From Lytechinus variegatus (Eukaryota > Echinodermata > Echinoidea > Temnopleuroida > Toxopneustidae): a DNA stretch of 64,000 bases. Made by a program: the position numbers and the translations under genes. Every line of letters begins with the position of its first letter. Position 1 is the stretch's first letter. The DNA lies in contig NC_054743.1 of NCBI RefSeq assembly GCF_018143015.1, forward strand, positions 45,108,922 to 45,172,921. Direction: 5' to 3'. Of this stretch, positions 1 through 11,441 are shown piece after piece. The notes under the pieces were generated by a model that saw nothing but the letters and a program-made list of their open reading frames with translations, was not told the origin of the DNA and searched no databases.

Positions 1-720
1 AAACCCCTCAAAAAAAGTTCTGCAACTCAAGTTTGAGTGATAATAAATTTCTTAGTGAGCCATCATCATATGTAAAAGTGGTATCATTGGAAAGTATGAT
101 TATTCCTCTTTACAATCATGTGTCATTTGTAATGCTAGCAATATCATGAAATACACAGACATGATAAATATGCAGCAATGTCAAAAATGAAATGTTGTAA
201 AATTCGTTGCCATCTCATGTTTGAGTTCTGCAACTCAAACTGCAAGTTTGAGTGCCAATAAATTTCTTAATGTGCCATCATCATGTGTAAAAGTGATATC
301 TTTAGAAAGCATGATTATTCTCCTTTACAATCATGTGAAATTTGTAATGCTAGTGTTATCATGAAATACACAGACATGATAATACGCAGCAATGTTAGAC
401 ATGAAATGTTGCAAAATGCGTCGTTTCCAATTGTTTCGAGGATGGACCGAGTGCATTCACTGTCACCTGCATGGTGGAAATTCTATAGAAATGGAGACTC
501 TTGTTAGAAATCAATGCACTTTCCAACATTTCACTTCTGACTTTTCTCAATGTTCATGGTGACTGCATATTCCATGATTACATAATCACAGCAAATGGCA
601 TGTCATTGTAAAAAGGAATAATTCAGCTTTCCAATGAAACCAGTTTCATCTTTTATACTTCATTAACCAAACAGATAACATCCCCCAAAACTGAGTTGCA
701 AAACTTTTTTGAGGGGTTTA
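1..720. mobile_element. Foldback MITE with internal tandem repeat
   Basis: The first ~29 bases and the last ~29 bases (692-720) are inverted copies of each other (ends AAACCCCTCAAAAAA and TTTTTTGAGGGGTTTA). The inside holds two diverged direct copies of a ~212 bp unit (about 33-180 and 245-395). The left end coincides with the window edge. The right flank reads TA-GATGGG, and the matching site in the other inverted-repeat arm (near 4298) reads CCCAAC-TA-GTTG, which suggests insertion at a TA dinucleotide. No coding capacity is seen. Confidence 0.75.
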
Positions 721-1367
721 GATGGGAAAGGAATGGAGCAGAAAAGAGATATATGTAGAGCTAGAGAGGCGAGCAAGTAGTAGTATGGATTATACAGAAT
801 GACACGAGATGTGTATTATGAATGAGCATGATACAACATAAATTTCCAAACAAAGTAATATGAAAAATGTCACATGCCCTAATTGTATTGTAGAATTGGT
901 AGCCAAAGTAAGTACAAAACACTGAGTCGGAGAATCGGATAGAGGCAAATATTATACCTACATATCATAGTTTTTCTTTGGCTTGTATTTTAAGATTCAT
1001 GTCGGCATATATTTTTTTATATTTTCAGGCTGATAATTCCATTATTTATTTAGAACCAGTATTACGAATTACGTGCTGATAGTTAATTTTTCTTTGTTTA
1101 GGAATATATTGATTCTGTAAGAGCATCTTCCGGTTACAATCATTTTAAACGCTAAGATTGCCGAAACAACCATTCGTTTCAAATTAGCTGTCCTTCAGTT
1201 TTAAATGTTTAGAGAGTCGTCTGATTCATCAGCCTCGGACTCGATGTCAGATCCTGGATGCTGCAACCCCATCATTAGAAGTATTCACTGTATAATAGCA
1301 GGAGGAACAGAGTAAAAGATATGCAAGAATGTTGGGAACCGGGAAGAGGAATAGAGTACGTATCATA

Positions 1368-1474
1368 GGCGGCGGAGCAGAGGATTATCTTTTGTGTTAT
1401 TTTTTTTTTTTTGGGGGGGGGACGCAACAATAGCCGTCCCTCAAACACAAAAGATAATCCTCTGCTCCTCCGCC
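1368..1474. mobile_element. Small palindromic MITE present in one arm only
   Basis: About 30 bp at each end are near-perfect inverted copies (GGCGGCGGAGCAGAGG at the left, CCTCTGCTCCTCCGCC at the right), separated by T- and G-runs. The opposite arm (near 3655-3670) has the empty site. An imperfect ~10 bp duplication of the site (TACGTATCATA / TACGTGTTATG) is seen around the element. Confidence 0.75.
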
Positions 1475-1944
1475 AATGGTACGTGTTATGTATATGAGAA
1501 CACGGAGAAAGAGAAGTTGACAAGCAGGACGGGGGGGGGGGGGTAAGGAAGTTGGGCACGGACCACACGATTGGAATTTGCTTTATATGATTCGAGGATT
1601 TTGTTCTTCAGTTTGATTATAAAACACTTCAAACTGGCGGCGTTAACAATATCATTGCTGATATGATTTCCAGCTATTTAGAACAATATAAAGTATTTTT
1701 TGTGCAAAAAAGACTACGGGCTCAAGACAAGGATTGGAATTACATTGCATAATTACTACCATAGGTGCTAGCCATTTGTCATTGTTAAGTGTATAGAATG
1801 AATAAGAATTCTTACATTATGCCTTCGCACATGATAAAGCATTTACACAATGAAGAAAAAAAATCATAATACGAGTGGAGATGGAATCTGAATTACAAAT
1901 TTGGAAAAAAGGAATGTTTGATAAAATAAGGTATTATGACTTAC

Positions 1945-2046
1945 CCAACTGGTTCGCCATGTACCATATCCACCGTTATCTTGTGTTCACCATCGGAATG
2001 AATGCTAGAAGGATCTAATCTCTCATCAGTCCCACATCGTATGAAT
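1945..2046 (-). pseudogene. Penultimate exon of unrecognised gene, left-arm copy
   Basis: This mirrors the exon at 3095-3197. It is bounded by an AG acceptor (2048-2047) and a GTAAGT donor (1944-1939). It is one base shorter than the right-arm copy just before the donor, so joining it to the next exon shifts the frame and gives a stop after three codons. The acidic C-terminal tail of the right-arm copy is therefore lost. It looks like a decayed duplicate, unless the missing base is a sequencing error. Confidence 0.45.
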
Positions 2047-2321
2047 CTAATAGTATTAACATGGATAAAACAGGCATTCGTAGGAATAAAGTATTTTGTG
2101 TGATAGGGGGAGGGGGGGGGGTGTTTAGTGGGTGGACTATGGCGAAAGCGAAGCAAAATCACCGGTAAACGCGCACACGAAACTATGTACTTGAAGTTAC
2201 AGCATAATTGATGTCCATTTTGGTTGTTTCAGAGGTATTTATTAGATTGAAACTACACGAATTTATTTAAATATCAACTGAAATCAAATAAAACTGAAAT
2301 AAAATTTAAAATCGTTCTTAA

Positions 2322-2821
2322 NNNNNNNNNNNNNNNNNNNNNNNNNNNNNNNNNNNNNNNNNNNNNNNNNNNNNNNNNNNNNNNNNNNNNNNNNNNNNNN
2401 NNNNNNNNNNNNNNNNNNNNNNNNNNNNNNNNNNNNNNNNNNNNNNNNNNNNNNNNNNNNNNNNNNNNNNNNNNNNNNNNNNNNNNNNNNNNNNNNNNNN
2501 NNNNNNNNNNNNNNNNNNNNNNNNNNNNNNNNNNNNNNNNNNNNNNNNNNNNNNNNNNNNNNNNNNNNNNNNNNNNNNNNNNNNNNNNNNNNNNNNNNNN
2601 NNNNNNNNNNNNNNNNNNNNNNNNNNNNNNNNNNNNNNNNNNNNNNNNNNNNNNNNNNNNNNNNNNNNNNNNNNNNNNNNNNNNNNNNNNNNNNNNNNNN
2701 NNNNNNNNNNNNNNNNNNNNNNNNNNNNNNNNNNNNNNNNNNNNNNNNNNNNNNNNNNNNNNNNNNNNNNNNNNNNNNNNNNNNNNNNNNNNNNNNNNNN
2801 NNNNNNNNNNNNNNNNNNNNN
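2322..2821. other. Assembly gap (500 N)
   Basis: Exactly 500 undetermined bases lie at the centre of the inverted repeat, so the spacer between the arms and the upstream exons of both gene copies are not visible. A round-number gap inside a palindrome is a common sign of a scaffold join. Confidence 0.99.
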
Positions 2822-4297
2822 TTAAGAACGATTTTATATTTTATTTAGTTTTATTTGATTTCAGTTGATATTTAAATAAATTCGTGTAGTTTCAATCTAA
2901 TAAATACCTCTGAAACAACCAAAATGGACATCAATTATGATGTAAGTTCATGTAAATAGTTTCGTGTGCGCGTTTACCGGTGATTTTGCTTCGCTTTCGC
3001 CATAGTCCACCCACTAAATACCCCCCCCCCTCCCCTATCACACAAAATACTTTATTCCTACGAATGCCTGTTTTCTCCATGTTAATACTATTAGATTTAT
3101 ACGATGTGGGACTGATGAGAGCTTAGATCATTCTAGTATTGATTCCGATGGTGAACACAAGATAACGGTGGAGATGGAACATGGTAAACCAGTTCGGGTA
3201 AGTCACAAGTCCTCATTTTATAAAACATTTCCATTTTTCAAGATTTTTAATTCAGATTTCATCTTCACTCGTATTATGATTTTTTTCGTCTTCAATGCAT
3301 AAATGCTTTATCATGTGCGAAGGTATAATGTAAGAATTCTTAATTACTCTATACACTTAAAAATGACAAAGGGCTAGCACCTATGGTAGTAATTATGCAA
3401 TGTAATTCCAATCCTTGTCTTGAGCCCGTAGTCTTTTTTGCAGAAAAACAAATACTTTTTATTATTCCAAATAGCTGGAAATCATATCAGCAATGATATT
3501 GTTAACGCCGCCAGTTTGAACTGTTTTAAAATCAAGCTGAAGAACAAAATCCTCGAATCGTATAAAGCAAATTCCAATCGTGTGGTCCGTGCCCAACTTC
3601 CTTACCCCCCCCCCCCCTTCCTGCTTGTCAACTTCTCTTTCTCCATGTTCTCATATACATAATACGTGCTCTATTTCCTCTTCCCGATTCCCAACATTCT
3701 TGCATCTCTCTTTTTCTGTTCCTCCTGCTATTATACAGGGAATACCTCTAATGATGGGGTTGCAGCATCCAGGATCTGACATCGAGTCCGAGGCTGATGA
3801 ATCAGACGATCTAAACATTTAAAACTGAAGGACAGCTAACTTGAAACGAATGGTTGTTTCGGCAATCTTAGCGTTTAAAATGATTGTAACCTAAAGATGC
3901 TCTTACAGAATCAATATATTCCTAAACAAAGAAAAATTAACTATCAGCACGTTATTCGTAATACTGGTTCTAAATAAATAATGGAATTATCAGCCTGAAA
4001 ATATAAAAAAAATATATGTCGACATGAAGCTTAAAATACAAGCCAAAGAAAAACTATGATATGTAGGTATAATATTTGCCTCTATCTCCGACTCAGTGTT
4101 TTGTACTTACTTTGGGTACCAATTCTACAATACAATTAGGGCATGTGACATTTTTGGTATTACTTTGTTTGAAAATTTATGTTGTATCATGCTCATTCAT
4201 AATACACATCTCGTGTCATGCTATATAATCCATACTACTACTTGCTCGCCTCTCTAGCTCTACATATATCTCTTTTCTGCTCCATTCCTTTCCCAAC
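2822..4297 (+). repeat. Right arm of the large inverted repeat
   Basis: This is the inverted copy of 721-2321 without the 107 bp MITE. It carries two apparently intact exons on the plus strand (3095-3197 and 3739-3822) and a polyadenylation-like AATAAA at about 3973. Homology ends near the CCCAAC-TA site, where the MITE at 1-720 interrupts the other arm. Confidence 0.85.
3095..3822 (+). CDS. 3' end of an unrecognised gene (last two exons), right arm
   Basis: Two exons can be joined in phase 0. 3095-3197 follows an AG acceptor, ends at GTAAGT, and encodes 34 residues containing GEHKITVEM. 3739-3822 follows TTATACAG and encodes 27 residues ending in an acidic tail (SDIESEADESDDLNI) before TAA. 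The product is not recognised. The acidic, serine-rich C-terminus would fit a nuclear or regulatory protein, but that is only a guess. Upstream exons would lie in or beyond the N gap. A diverged mirror copy sits in the left arm on the minus strand, so the two copies point away from the gap. A transposon-encoded protein is an alternative. Confidence 0.45.
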
Positions 4298-5380
4298 TAG
4301 TTGTTTTCATATGTTGTTGTTTAGTAAGATAACATAATTACCTGTATATATCTATTTCTGTACAAATAATTTAAGTACTATATTCATATCCATTGCTTTG
4401 TGTTTTATTGATTTCATACATTAAATAAAAAGATACATGAAATGTCCGTTGGAAAAAAAATAAGTGTTTACTTTAATATATTGCAGTGAATATACTCATT
4501 CTATTGTCAAGGTGATGACATATCGCTGCGCTTAATTGTCAAAATCGGTCGTATTACTGGTTGCTTCAAACACAACAGAAGTGAGAGGCGGCGTTGTGGA
4601 TTTAAGAAAATAAGTAGATCTACGCTTAGTAGACAATAATGGATCTACTCAAATTCAGTTCTAAGAAATCATAGACAACGTGTACCCTCTAAGAATTATT
4701 GGGTAAAAATGCTCCAAAATGGTAATTGTATGTCGAACTTACATTGGGTATTTCTTTCGGGCAATTTTATTTATCCAGTGTGATGAAAATTCTGCCCATG
4801 CTAAAGTAATTGCTGCTCGTTTTTAACCTTACTGGACAACATTTTTCATGCATTGGGTAAAATAATGTCCCAAATTGGTTGGGCACATAAGTACCCTCGT
4901 GCTGGTTAAGATTTTATTCAATATTTTTGTTACAGTATATGTTTGTAGTCATTTTCTTTAATTCATCTGTTCTCTTCGACTTTGGAAGTGCTATCTAAAG
5001 CTTCATAATAGGCTTAGGTTGATAATAGGATAAGCTAACATGGCTAAAGACTGGATAGGAAGCCTAATGTTAAAAGTACTATGCAGCATGGAACTATATA
5101 GTCTCATGTGTGCAGGCAGTAACAACTTAAAGGTCAAGTCCTTTGAAAGGAAAGGGGCATATCGATGAAAAAAATGAATGCCAATTAAACCAACAATGAT
5201 CAGATGTAGTATGACATTTCAGTTCGTTTATTTCCATTTCCAACAATCACAGTTTGTTTTTTACATTTTGACAAACATAGTATCCCTAAATTAAACTTCA
5301 AAATAGCCAATCTGGAATAAAATTATTGGAAATTGTTTTTCAACTAATTTGAGTAGGTATGGGTGTCAACATTTACCAAA
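4298..5380. other. Intergenic, no gene seen
   Basis: AT-rich sequence without a convincing exon. Around 4700-4900 a short motif of the type TTGGGTAAAA recurs three times with partial inverted copies, probably a small degenerate MITE. Confidence 0.5.
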
Positions 5381-6235
5381 AAAAAAGTTAGGAGGAATAC
5401 GGGTTGGGGAAAATGTTTTTTTTCAAGGTCAAAGGTCAATGACCTTTTCATATACTGTATAATGATATCTCTGAGATGGAAAGGCGCAGGTTGGTGATAA
5501 TGGTGTCGAAATGCACAAATTTTTACCAGAATATCAAATAAAATCAAGTACGTAGCATGCATATTCACCGATAAAATTCAAGGTCAAATCCTTTCAAAGG
5601 TCAATGACCTTTTTTACATTACTGTATAATGGTATCTCTGAGATGATAAGGTACAGGCTAGTGATCATGGTATCAAAATGTACAGATTCTTACAAGAAGG
5701 TAAAATAGAATAAATGTGAGTACCTAGAATGGATGTTCACCAATAAAATTCAAGTTCAAAGCTTTCAAAATGTCAATGACCTATTTACATTATATATATC
5801 ATACTGTTTAATGGTATCTCTGAGATGAAAAGGCGCAGGTTGGTGATCATGGTGTCAAAATGCACAGATTCTGATCAGAAGATCAAATAAAATAATATCA
5901 AGGACATAGAATGCATATTCACCCATAAAATTTAAGGCCAAAGGTCAATGATCTTTTATACATTATATACCATATTATATAATGGTATCTCGAAGATAAA
6001 ACGGCGCAGGTTGGTGTTCTTGGTGTCAGAATACACAGATTCTTACAGGAAGATCAAATAAAATGAAATTAAGTATCGACAATGCACATTCACCCTTGAA
6101 ATTCAAGGACAAAGGTCAATGTCAAGTCCTTTTTGACAATAGATAATAATAATGGTATCTCTGAGATAAAACACCGCAGGTTAGTGATCTTGGTGCCAAA
6201 ATGCAAAGATTTGTACAAGAATCTTCTGAAAATGG
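5381..6235. repeat. Tandem repeat, ~5 diverged units of ~170-185 bp
   Basis: Each unit contains TATCTCTGAGATG(A)AAA, then GGCGCAGGTTGGTGATCATG, then a stretch ending in CACCNATAAAATTCAAGG, then a run of AGGTCA half-sites. Unit marks (the AGGTCA block) fall near 5425, 5580, 5750, 5937 and 6105. Units 1 and 2 hold a perfect inverted repeat with one spacer base (AGGTCAATGACCT), and unit 1 also holds AGGTCAAAGGTCA. The short reading frames here are chance frames through the repeat. Confidence 0.8.
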
Positions 6236-6935
6236 GTAGGATAGGTCTAACTCTCATGTCACAGCTAGCATCATCTGAGAGCATTTCCAAACAGCAGAGG
6301 GATGATGATGAAGTGAAGGCCATCATTAGAGCTGCATGTATATCAGCTTCAACAAAGATGAATTACCGTATTATTATTAATTACTCATTGCGAGCTGCCA
6401 GAATCTCTTGAGATGCTAATGTTGCAGGACAAAACTTCATATCTGCTCTCTGTCGTACGTCACCCATGTTGCTATTTCTACTAGGTATCAGTTTTGTACA
6501 ATGATCATATATTTGGTCCAGAATAACTGAGTGTTATCATGCACAAATCAGGCATATGATATGATAATGAAATACCTTAGTTTTTCCTAATTCTAGAGTA
6601 AGACAAGGGTTTCATTGAAATTGTTGATTCAATGAAAATCATTCCTAGTGCAAAATAGGAAAAAAACATACATTGGATTATAAAATCAAAATTTATAATG
6701 AGATTATGCTATTATCCTGTTTGGGATAACTGTTTTTTAGAAATCAGCGAAACTTTACTATTACAACTTTCCTATTTTGCATTACATTTTGATGGAGTTT
6801 CCAGTGTCACGCTTCTTTTGAACCCCCTATTTTATTCGAATGAATCTTCAATGTGTTATTTGACGTGCCTTTTAAATTCTTTTACAACCATTTCGAAAGA
6901 GTCGAATAAGGCTAGCATGTCTAGGGGTCCGTATT
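6236..6935. other. No gene supported
   Basis: A short open frame on the plus strand (6230-6408) reads like protein (SQLASSESISKQQRDDDEVK). It has a weak upstream context inside the tandem repeat and no splice partner that I could find. The rest is AT-rich. Confidence 0.35.
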
Positions 6936-6939
6936 GCAT

Positions 6940-7192
6940 AGAGTTGCAATTGATCCGATCAATCGCAACTATGGAAAGCCAGCAAATTCAACATATGAAA
7001 TGCATGTTTGTTTAAAAAATCGAGAAATAAATGTATATCTATAAATTCATTGATTTCTTGACAATTCGGTGTGTTCTCTTTTGCCTACAAAGGACGTTTT
7101 GCACATTTTATGTAGATACAAAATATGACACTGACGGATTTCCATAGAGTAATAGTACAATTGATTGGATCAATCGTAACTTTTTGTAAGAC
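6940..7192 (-). mobile_element. MITE with palindromic ends (ATTGATCCGATCAAT family), copy 1
   Basis: Both ends carry a self-complementary block (GATTGATCCGATCAATCGC type) next to CTATGGAAA or its complement. Related copies lie at 62785-63020 and 63180-63425 in the opposite orientation, sharing the internal ATGCATGTTTGTT and the GTCCTTTGT-like segments. Non-coding. Confidence 0.65.
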
Positions 7193-7498
7193 GGCCTGGG
7201 GCGACTGTAAGACCATCCCTCGCCTTTAAAGACTGTAATTGACCGAATATTGTCATTGTTATAACCGTACCGATCAATTACTTTCTTGTAGACATAAATG
7301 GATGTTCGTACACTGCCTGATACGATACATTAATTTATTGATGGAACACACACCTTTTCCTTTGAGCCTTGTGAATGCATACGTTGTCATGATCTTGGTA
7401 AAATAAGTTATCATTTTAATGCCTGATATGATATTATACAAAAATTAATCAAAGCAGCCTATAAGTAGATAATGCAAACTACATATTATATTTTTATC

Positions 7499-8500
7499 AT
7501 AGTAAAAAATGATGATTTCATTTTGCTGTTGACATCATTAGTTCATGTATTATAGTTATGTTATATATAATCGATGTTGTGTGTGTAGCATAGCACTTGC
7601 CGTGATGAGATTTAGGAAATCAATTGTAAATATCACGGAAATGGGAATGTTAATAATAAATAATGTGTGCGTTCATCAGAATTCGGCACAACAAGGAGCC
7701 TACACAACTTGCAAGTGACTGCAACCTACAGAAAAAAATATAGTTAAACAAGCTTTATACAATCGCAATTTTGTTTCAGTTACTATACATATAAGTGCAA
7801 GGATATGTATGCAAGTGTTTATCATGATTATCGTAGTGAAAAATGATGATTTCATTTTGCTGTTGATATCATTGGTTCATGTATTATATTTATGTTTCAT
7901 TAAGTTGTTATATATAATCGATGGTGTGTAGCATAGGACTTGATAAGATGAGATTTAGGAAATGGAATTGTAAATAGCACAGAAATTGGCATATTAATAA
8001 TAAATAATGAGTGCGTTCATCAGAATTCGGCACAACAAGGGACCTAAACAACTTTCATGTGACTGCAACCTACAGAAAAAAATATCGTTCAACAAGCTTT
8101 TTATACAATCGCAATTTTGTTTCAATTACCATACAGCAAGGAGAGGTATGTACGTGTTTATCATGTTTATCGCAGTGAAAAATGATGATTTCATTTTGAT
8201 GTTGACATCATTGGTTCATGTATTATATTTCTGTTACATTAAGTTGCTTTATATCGATGTTGTGTGTGTAGCATAGCACTTGATGTGATGAGATTGAGGA
8301 AATTATTTGTAAATAGCACGGAAATGGGTATATTAATTATAAATAATGTGTGCGTTCATCAGAATTCGGCACAACAAGGAACCTAAACAACTTACATGTG
8401 ACTGCAACCTACAGCAAAATTATAGTTAAAAAGCTTTTTATGCAATCGCAACCTAATTACCGCTACTATAGATATAAATGCAAAGAAAGTGTATGTAAGC
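7499..8500. repeat. Three tandem copies of a ~338 bp unit
   Basis: Units begin near 7499, 7835 and 8175 with AAAAATGATGATTTCATTTTG. Each contains GTGTGCGTTCATCAGAATTC-type sequence followed by CGGCACAACAAGG and AACCTACAG. Open frames across the units contain no recognisable domain and result from the repeat. The third unit is truncated or diverged at its end. Confidence 0.85.
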
Positions 8501-10359
8501 GATTATATATATTGTAAACTATATGCCATTTGAATAGATGTATTGTTCAAGAAATTATGTTAATTGCTGTTAAACTAAGATAAGATGTGTAAAAAAATCA
8601 GCATTGCGAATGCTAGAAAATGTATGGTGTATATGTATTATGTCAACCGAAAATAAACTTGCAATTATAATCCAAACTGTTTCCCAAAAATTTTCTCAGT
8701 ATAATTTTTTTTATTGCTAATTGTTTACTTATTATAAATGAAAGCCATAATAAGCAAGAGATGCTAAGTACTTTTATCACCATTATCTTTCCCCATTGGA
8801 AAGTCCCCTAATTGAGCGCTATGGCTTAAGGGCTTTTGACCTCATGGAGAGACATTCATGACTCTAAACTATATGTTTTAGTAGTTTAGACCCAATCGGG
8901 GAGTATATAGCGACAGAGCCACCCCCCAAACAAAAAAAAATATATATATATATGATATCTCAAAGAATGACAAAAATTGGAGCGCTTTTGACAAAACACG
9001 GATATTTCTAGAGGTAAAACTTCAATTTTATGGCATTAGTAGTGTTATATTCGTGGTGAGTAAAGTATATAGGGAGGTTAATCTGGAAAAAATGCAAGGC
9101 AGTCTACTGCAGTAGATCATACAGTTCGTACACTCGCACTTTAAGAGAGCATTGATGAATTCTGCATTTCGATGCTATTTTTCGAAGGAGCGTTTTGCGA
9201 CCGAGCGAGAGAATGTTTGAATTTGAAAAGTAAAAACTTTGATTTTAGAGGACTTGACATGAATGGAATAATGCGTGATGCCCAAACAAAAAATTATCAA
9301 TTAACGGCCAAAAATGCTGTCACGAGCTAAACTGCTCTAATTAACTTATTAATCTACAGGCTACTTAACCACCCTGAATAAAAGACCAAAGGATAATCAA
9401 GATATAAATGAAGTGATCAATTTAATGTCCCAAAATATAATAAGTCATTTACAATGAATCGTTGAGAACATAAGTATATTGGCAAACAGATATTCAATAA
9501 ATCTTTGCATATGGAAATCATAAAATGGCATATATGCATAGGAGAAGGAGTATAATCATCACTGATTGATAGTCCAAAGATTATGAGAGGAGATTGATCT
9601 GAAAATAGGCCTTTAAGATTATGTTACCGAAAGTCTTGGAAAGTTTATCGATTGCTTGATCAAACCTTCAATCGGGAAAATTCGGAGTTCGAAAACAGAA
9701 GAGATCGACCAACCACGACGACTACGAAGATTGGACGATTATGACGAGGAACAAGTATGCCGATGATCGACGACGACGACGAAGAACACGACTGACGTCA
9801 TCAGCAAAGACACGTGTCCTTGAAGAATGAGGAACAAGAGTTGAGCTGAAGCTCTAACTTGGAAGAATTACGGTCGAGTCCGACGAACAGTAGCTTCGGC
9901 TGACTGAAGTGAGTCATTCCCCTCGAATGACATTGTGACTCATGACCTTGACATAGAGGGTAGGTGCTACCCTGACCTACGTTGACTCTACATTGACACT
10001 GGGCTGACCCTAGGTTGATAGTAAGGAACCTCCCCGCACTGGGTAGGGTGGCACACGCCCTTTTCCTTGGTTAGGAAACACCCCAAATTGGACCTTTTTC
10101 TCCGAAATCAAAAGTGAGGGTGAGCTGGCTTGGCTTTTCTTGCCAGCACACCAAACAGAAATATGAAACACAAAGAGTCTGTAATCCTATACACCTGTTA
10201 AACCATAGTCTACTTATTATGACAACCCAGCCTGTTAAAATACCAAGCAACCTATCATGCCTACAGTTTAGTTACTAAGGTATGCAGTCCACATCTGTAC
10301 ATGGAGTTTAACAAAAGAGTTTAACAAAACATGGACTTTAACAAAGGGGTTATCTAATT
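8501..10359. other. Intergenic, nothing recognised
   Basis: There is a short (AT)n run at about 8939-8953. A GAC/GAA-rich stretch at 9690-9800 reads like coding sequence in short pieces but is broken by stops in all frames. I could not identify gene, repeat family or terminal repeats. Confidence 0.4.
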
Positions 10360-11441
10360 GTCTCACCTGCGAAGCAAAGTGAGACTATAGGCGCCGCTTT
10401 TCCGACGGCGGCGGCGGCGGCGTCAACATCAAATCTTAACCTGAGGATAAGTTTTTGAAATGACGTCATAACTTAGAAAGTATATAAACCTAGTTAATAA
10501 AACTTAGCCATAAGGTAAATCAAGTATTACTAAACATCCTATTAGAGTTTCATGTCACATGACCAAAGTCAAAGGTCATTTAGGGTCAATGAACTTAGAC
10601 AATGTTGGAGGAATCAACATCGAAATCTTAACCTGAGGTTAAGTTTTTGAAATGTCATCATAACTTAGAAAATATATGGACCTAGTTCATGAAACTTGAA
10701 AATTAGGTTAATCAAGTATCACTGAACATCCTACATGAGTTTCACGTCACATGACCAAGGTCAAAGGTCATTTAGGGTCAATGAACTTTGGCCGAATTGG
10801 GGATATCTGTTGAATTCCCATCATAACTTTGAAAGTTTATGGATCTGATTCATGAAACTTGGACACAATAGTAATTAAGCATCACTGAAAATTTTGTGCA
10901 AGTTTCAGGTCTCATGATTAAGGTCAAAGGTCATTTAGGGTCAATGAACTTTTGCCGAATCGGGGTTATCTGTTGAATTACCATCATAACTTTGAAAGTT
11001 TATGGATCTGATTCATTAAACTTGGACGTTAGAGTAATCAAGTATCACTGAACATCCTGTGCGCGTTTCAGGTCACATGACCAAGGTCAAAGGTCAATGA
11101 ACTTTGGCCGAATTGGGTGTATCTGTTGAATTACCATCATAACTTTGAAAGTTTATGGATCTGATTCATGAAACTTGTACATAAGAGTAATCAAGTATCA
11201 ATGAACATCCTGTTCGAGTTTCAGGTCACATGATCAAGGTCAAAGGTCATGTAAGGTCAATGAACTTTGGCCATGTTGGGGTTTTTTGTTGAATAACCAT
11301 CATATCTCTGTAAGTTTATTGGTCTAGTTCATAAAAAGTGGACATAAGAGTAACCATGTATCACTGAACATCTTGTGCGAGTTAGAGTAGTATTCAAAGT
11401 CAGCACTGCTGCTATATTGAACCGCGTGATGCAGGTGAGAC
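10360..11441. mobile_element. TIR element with a core array of ~165 bp tandem units
   Basis: It starts with GTCTCACCTGC (10360-10370) and ends with the exact inverse GCAGGTGAGAC (11431-11441). The left sub-end has a GCGGCG run. The core has five units near 10555, 10755, 10920, 11085 and 11235. Most contain CAAGGTCAAAGGTCA followed by TTTAGGGTCA, then a segment with CATCATAACTTTGAAAG and ATCAAGTATCACTGAACATC. Non-autonomous elements with short inverted ends around a tandem core are common in marine invertebrates. Confidence 0.8.

Larger units (their letters stand above)
721..2321 (-). repeat. Left arm of a large inverted repeat
   Basis: Read on the minus strand, this stretch matches 2822-4297 base by base over its whole length, with scattered substitutions and small indels. 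The arm includes the last two exons of an unrecognised gene and an extra 107 bp MITE (1368-1474) that the other arm lacks. The MITE at 1-720 appears to interrupt the arm, so the homology may continue left of the window. Confidence 0.85.

Noticed and set aside
6133-6411. 92-codon frame ending in a helical, charged segment
   Set aside because: Starts within the tandem repeat. No splice partner or recognisable domain, so not called as a gene.
8007-8276. 89-codon frame with a hydrophobic C-terminus
   Set aside because: Lies across two units of the 338 bp tandem repeat and is not kept in the other units.
9690-9990. GAC/GAA-rich, coding-like stretch followed by GTGAGT
   Set aside because: Stops occur in all frames within ~40 codons and no acceptor/donor pair gives an open exon.
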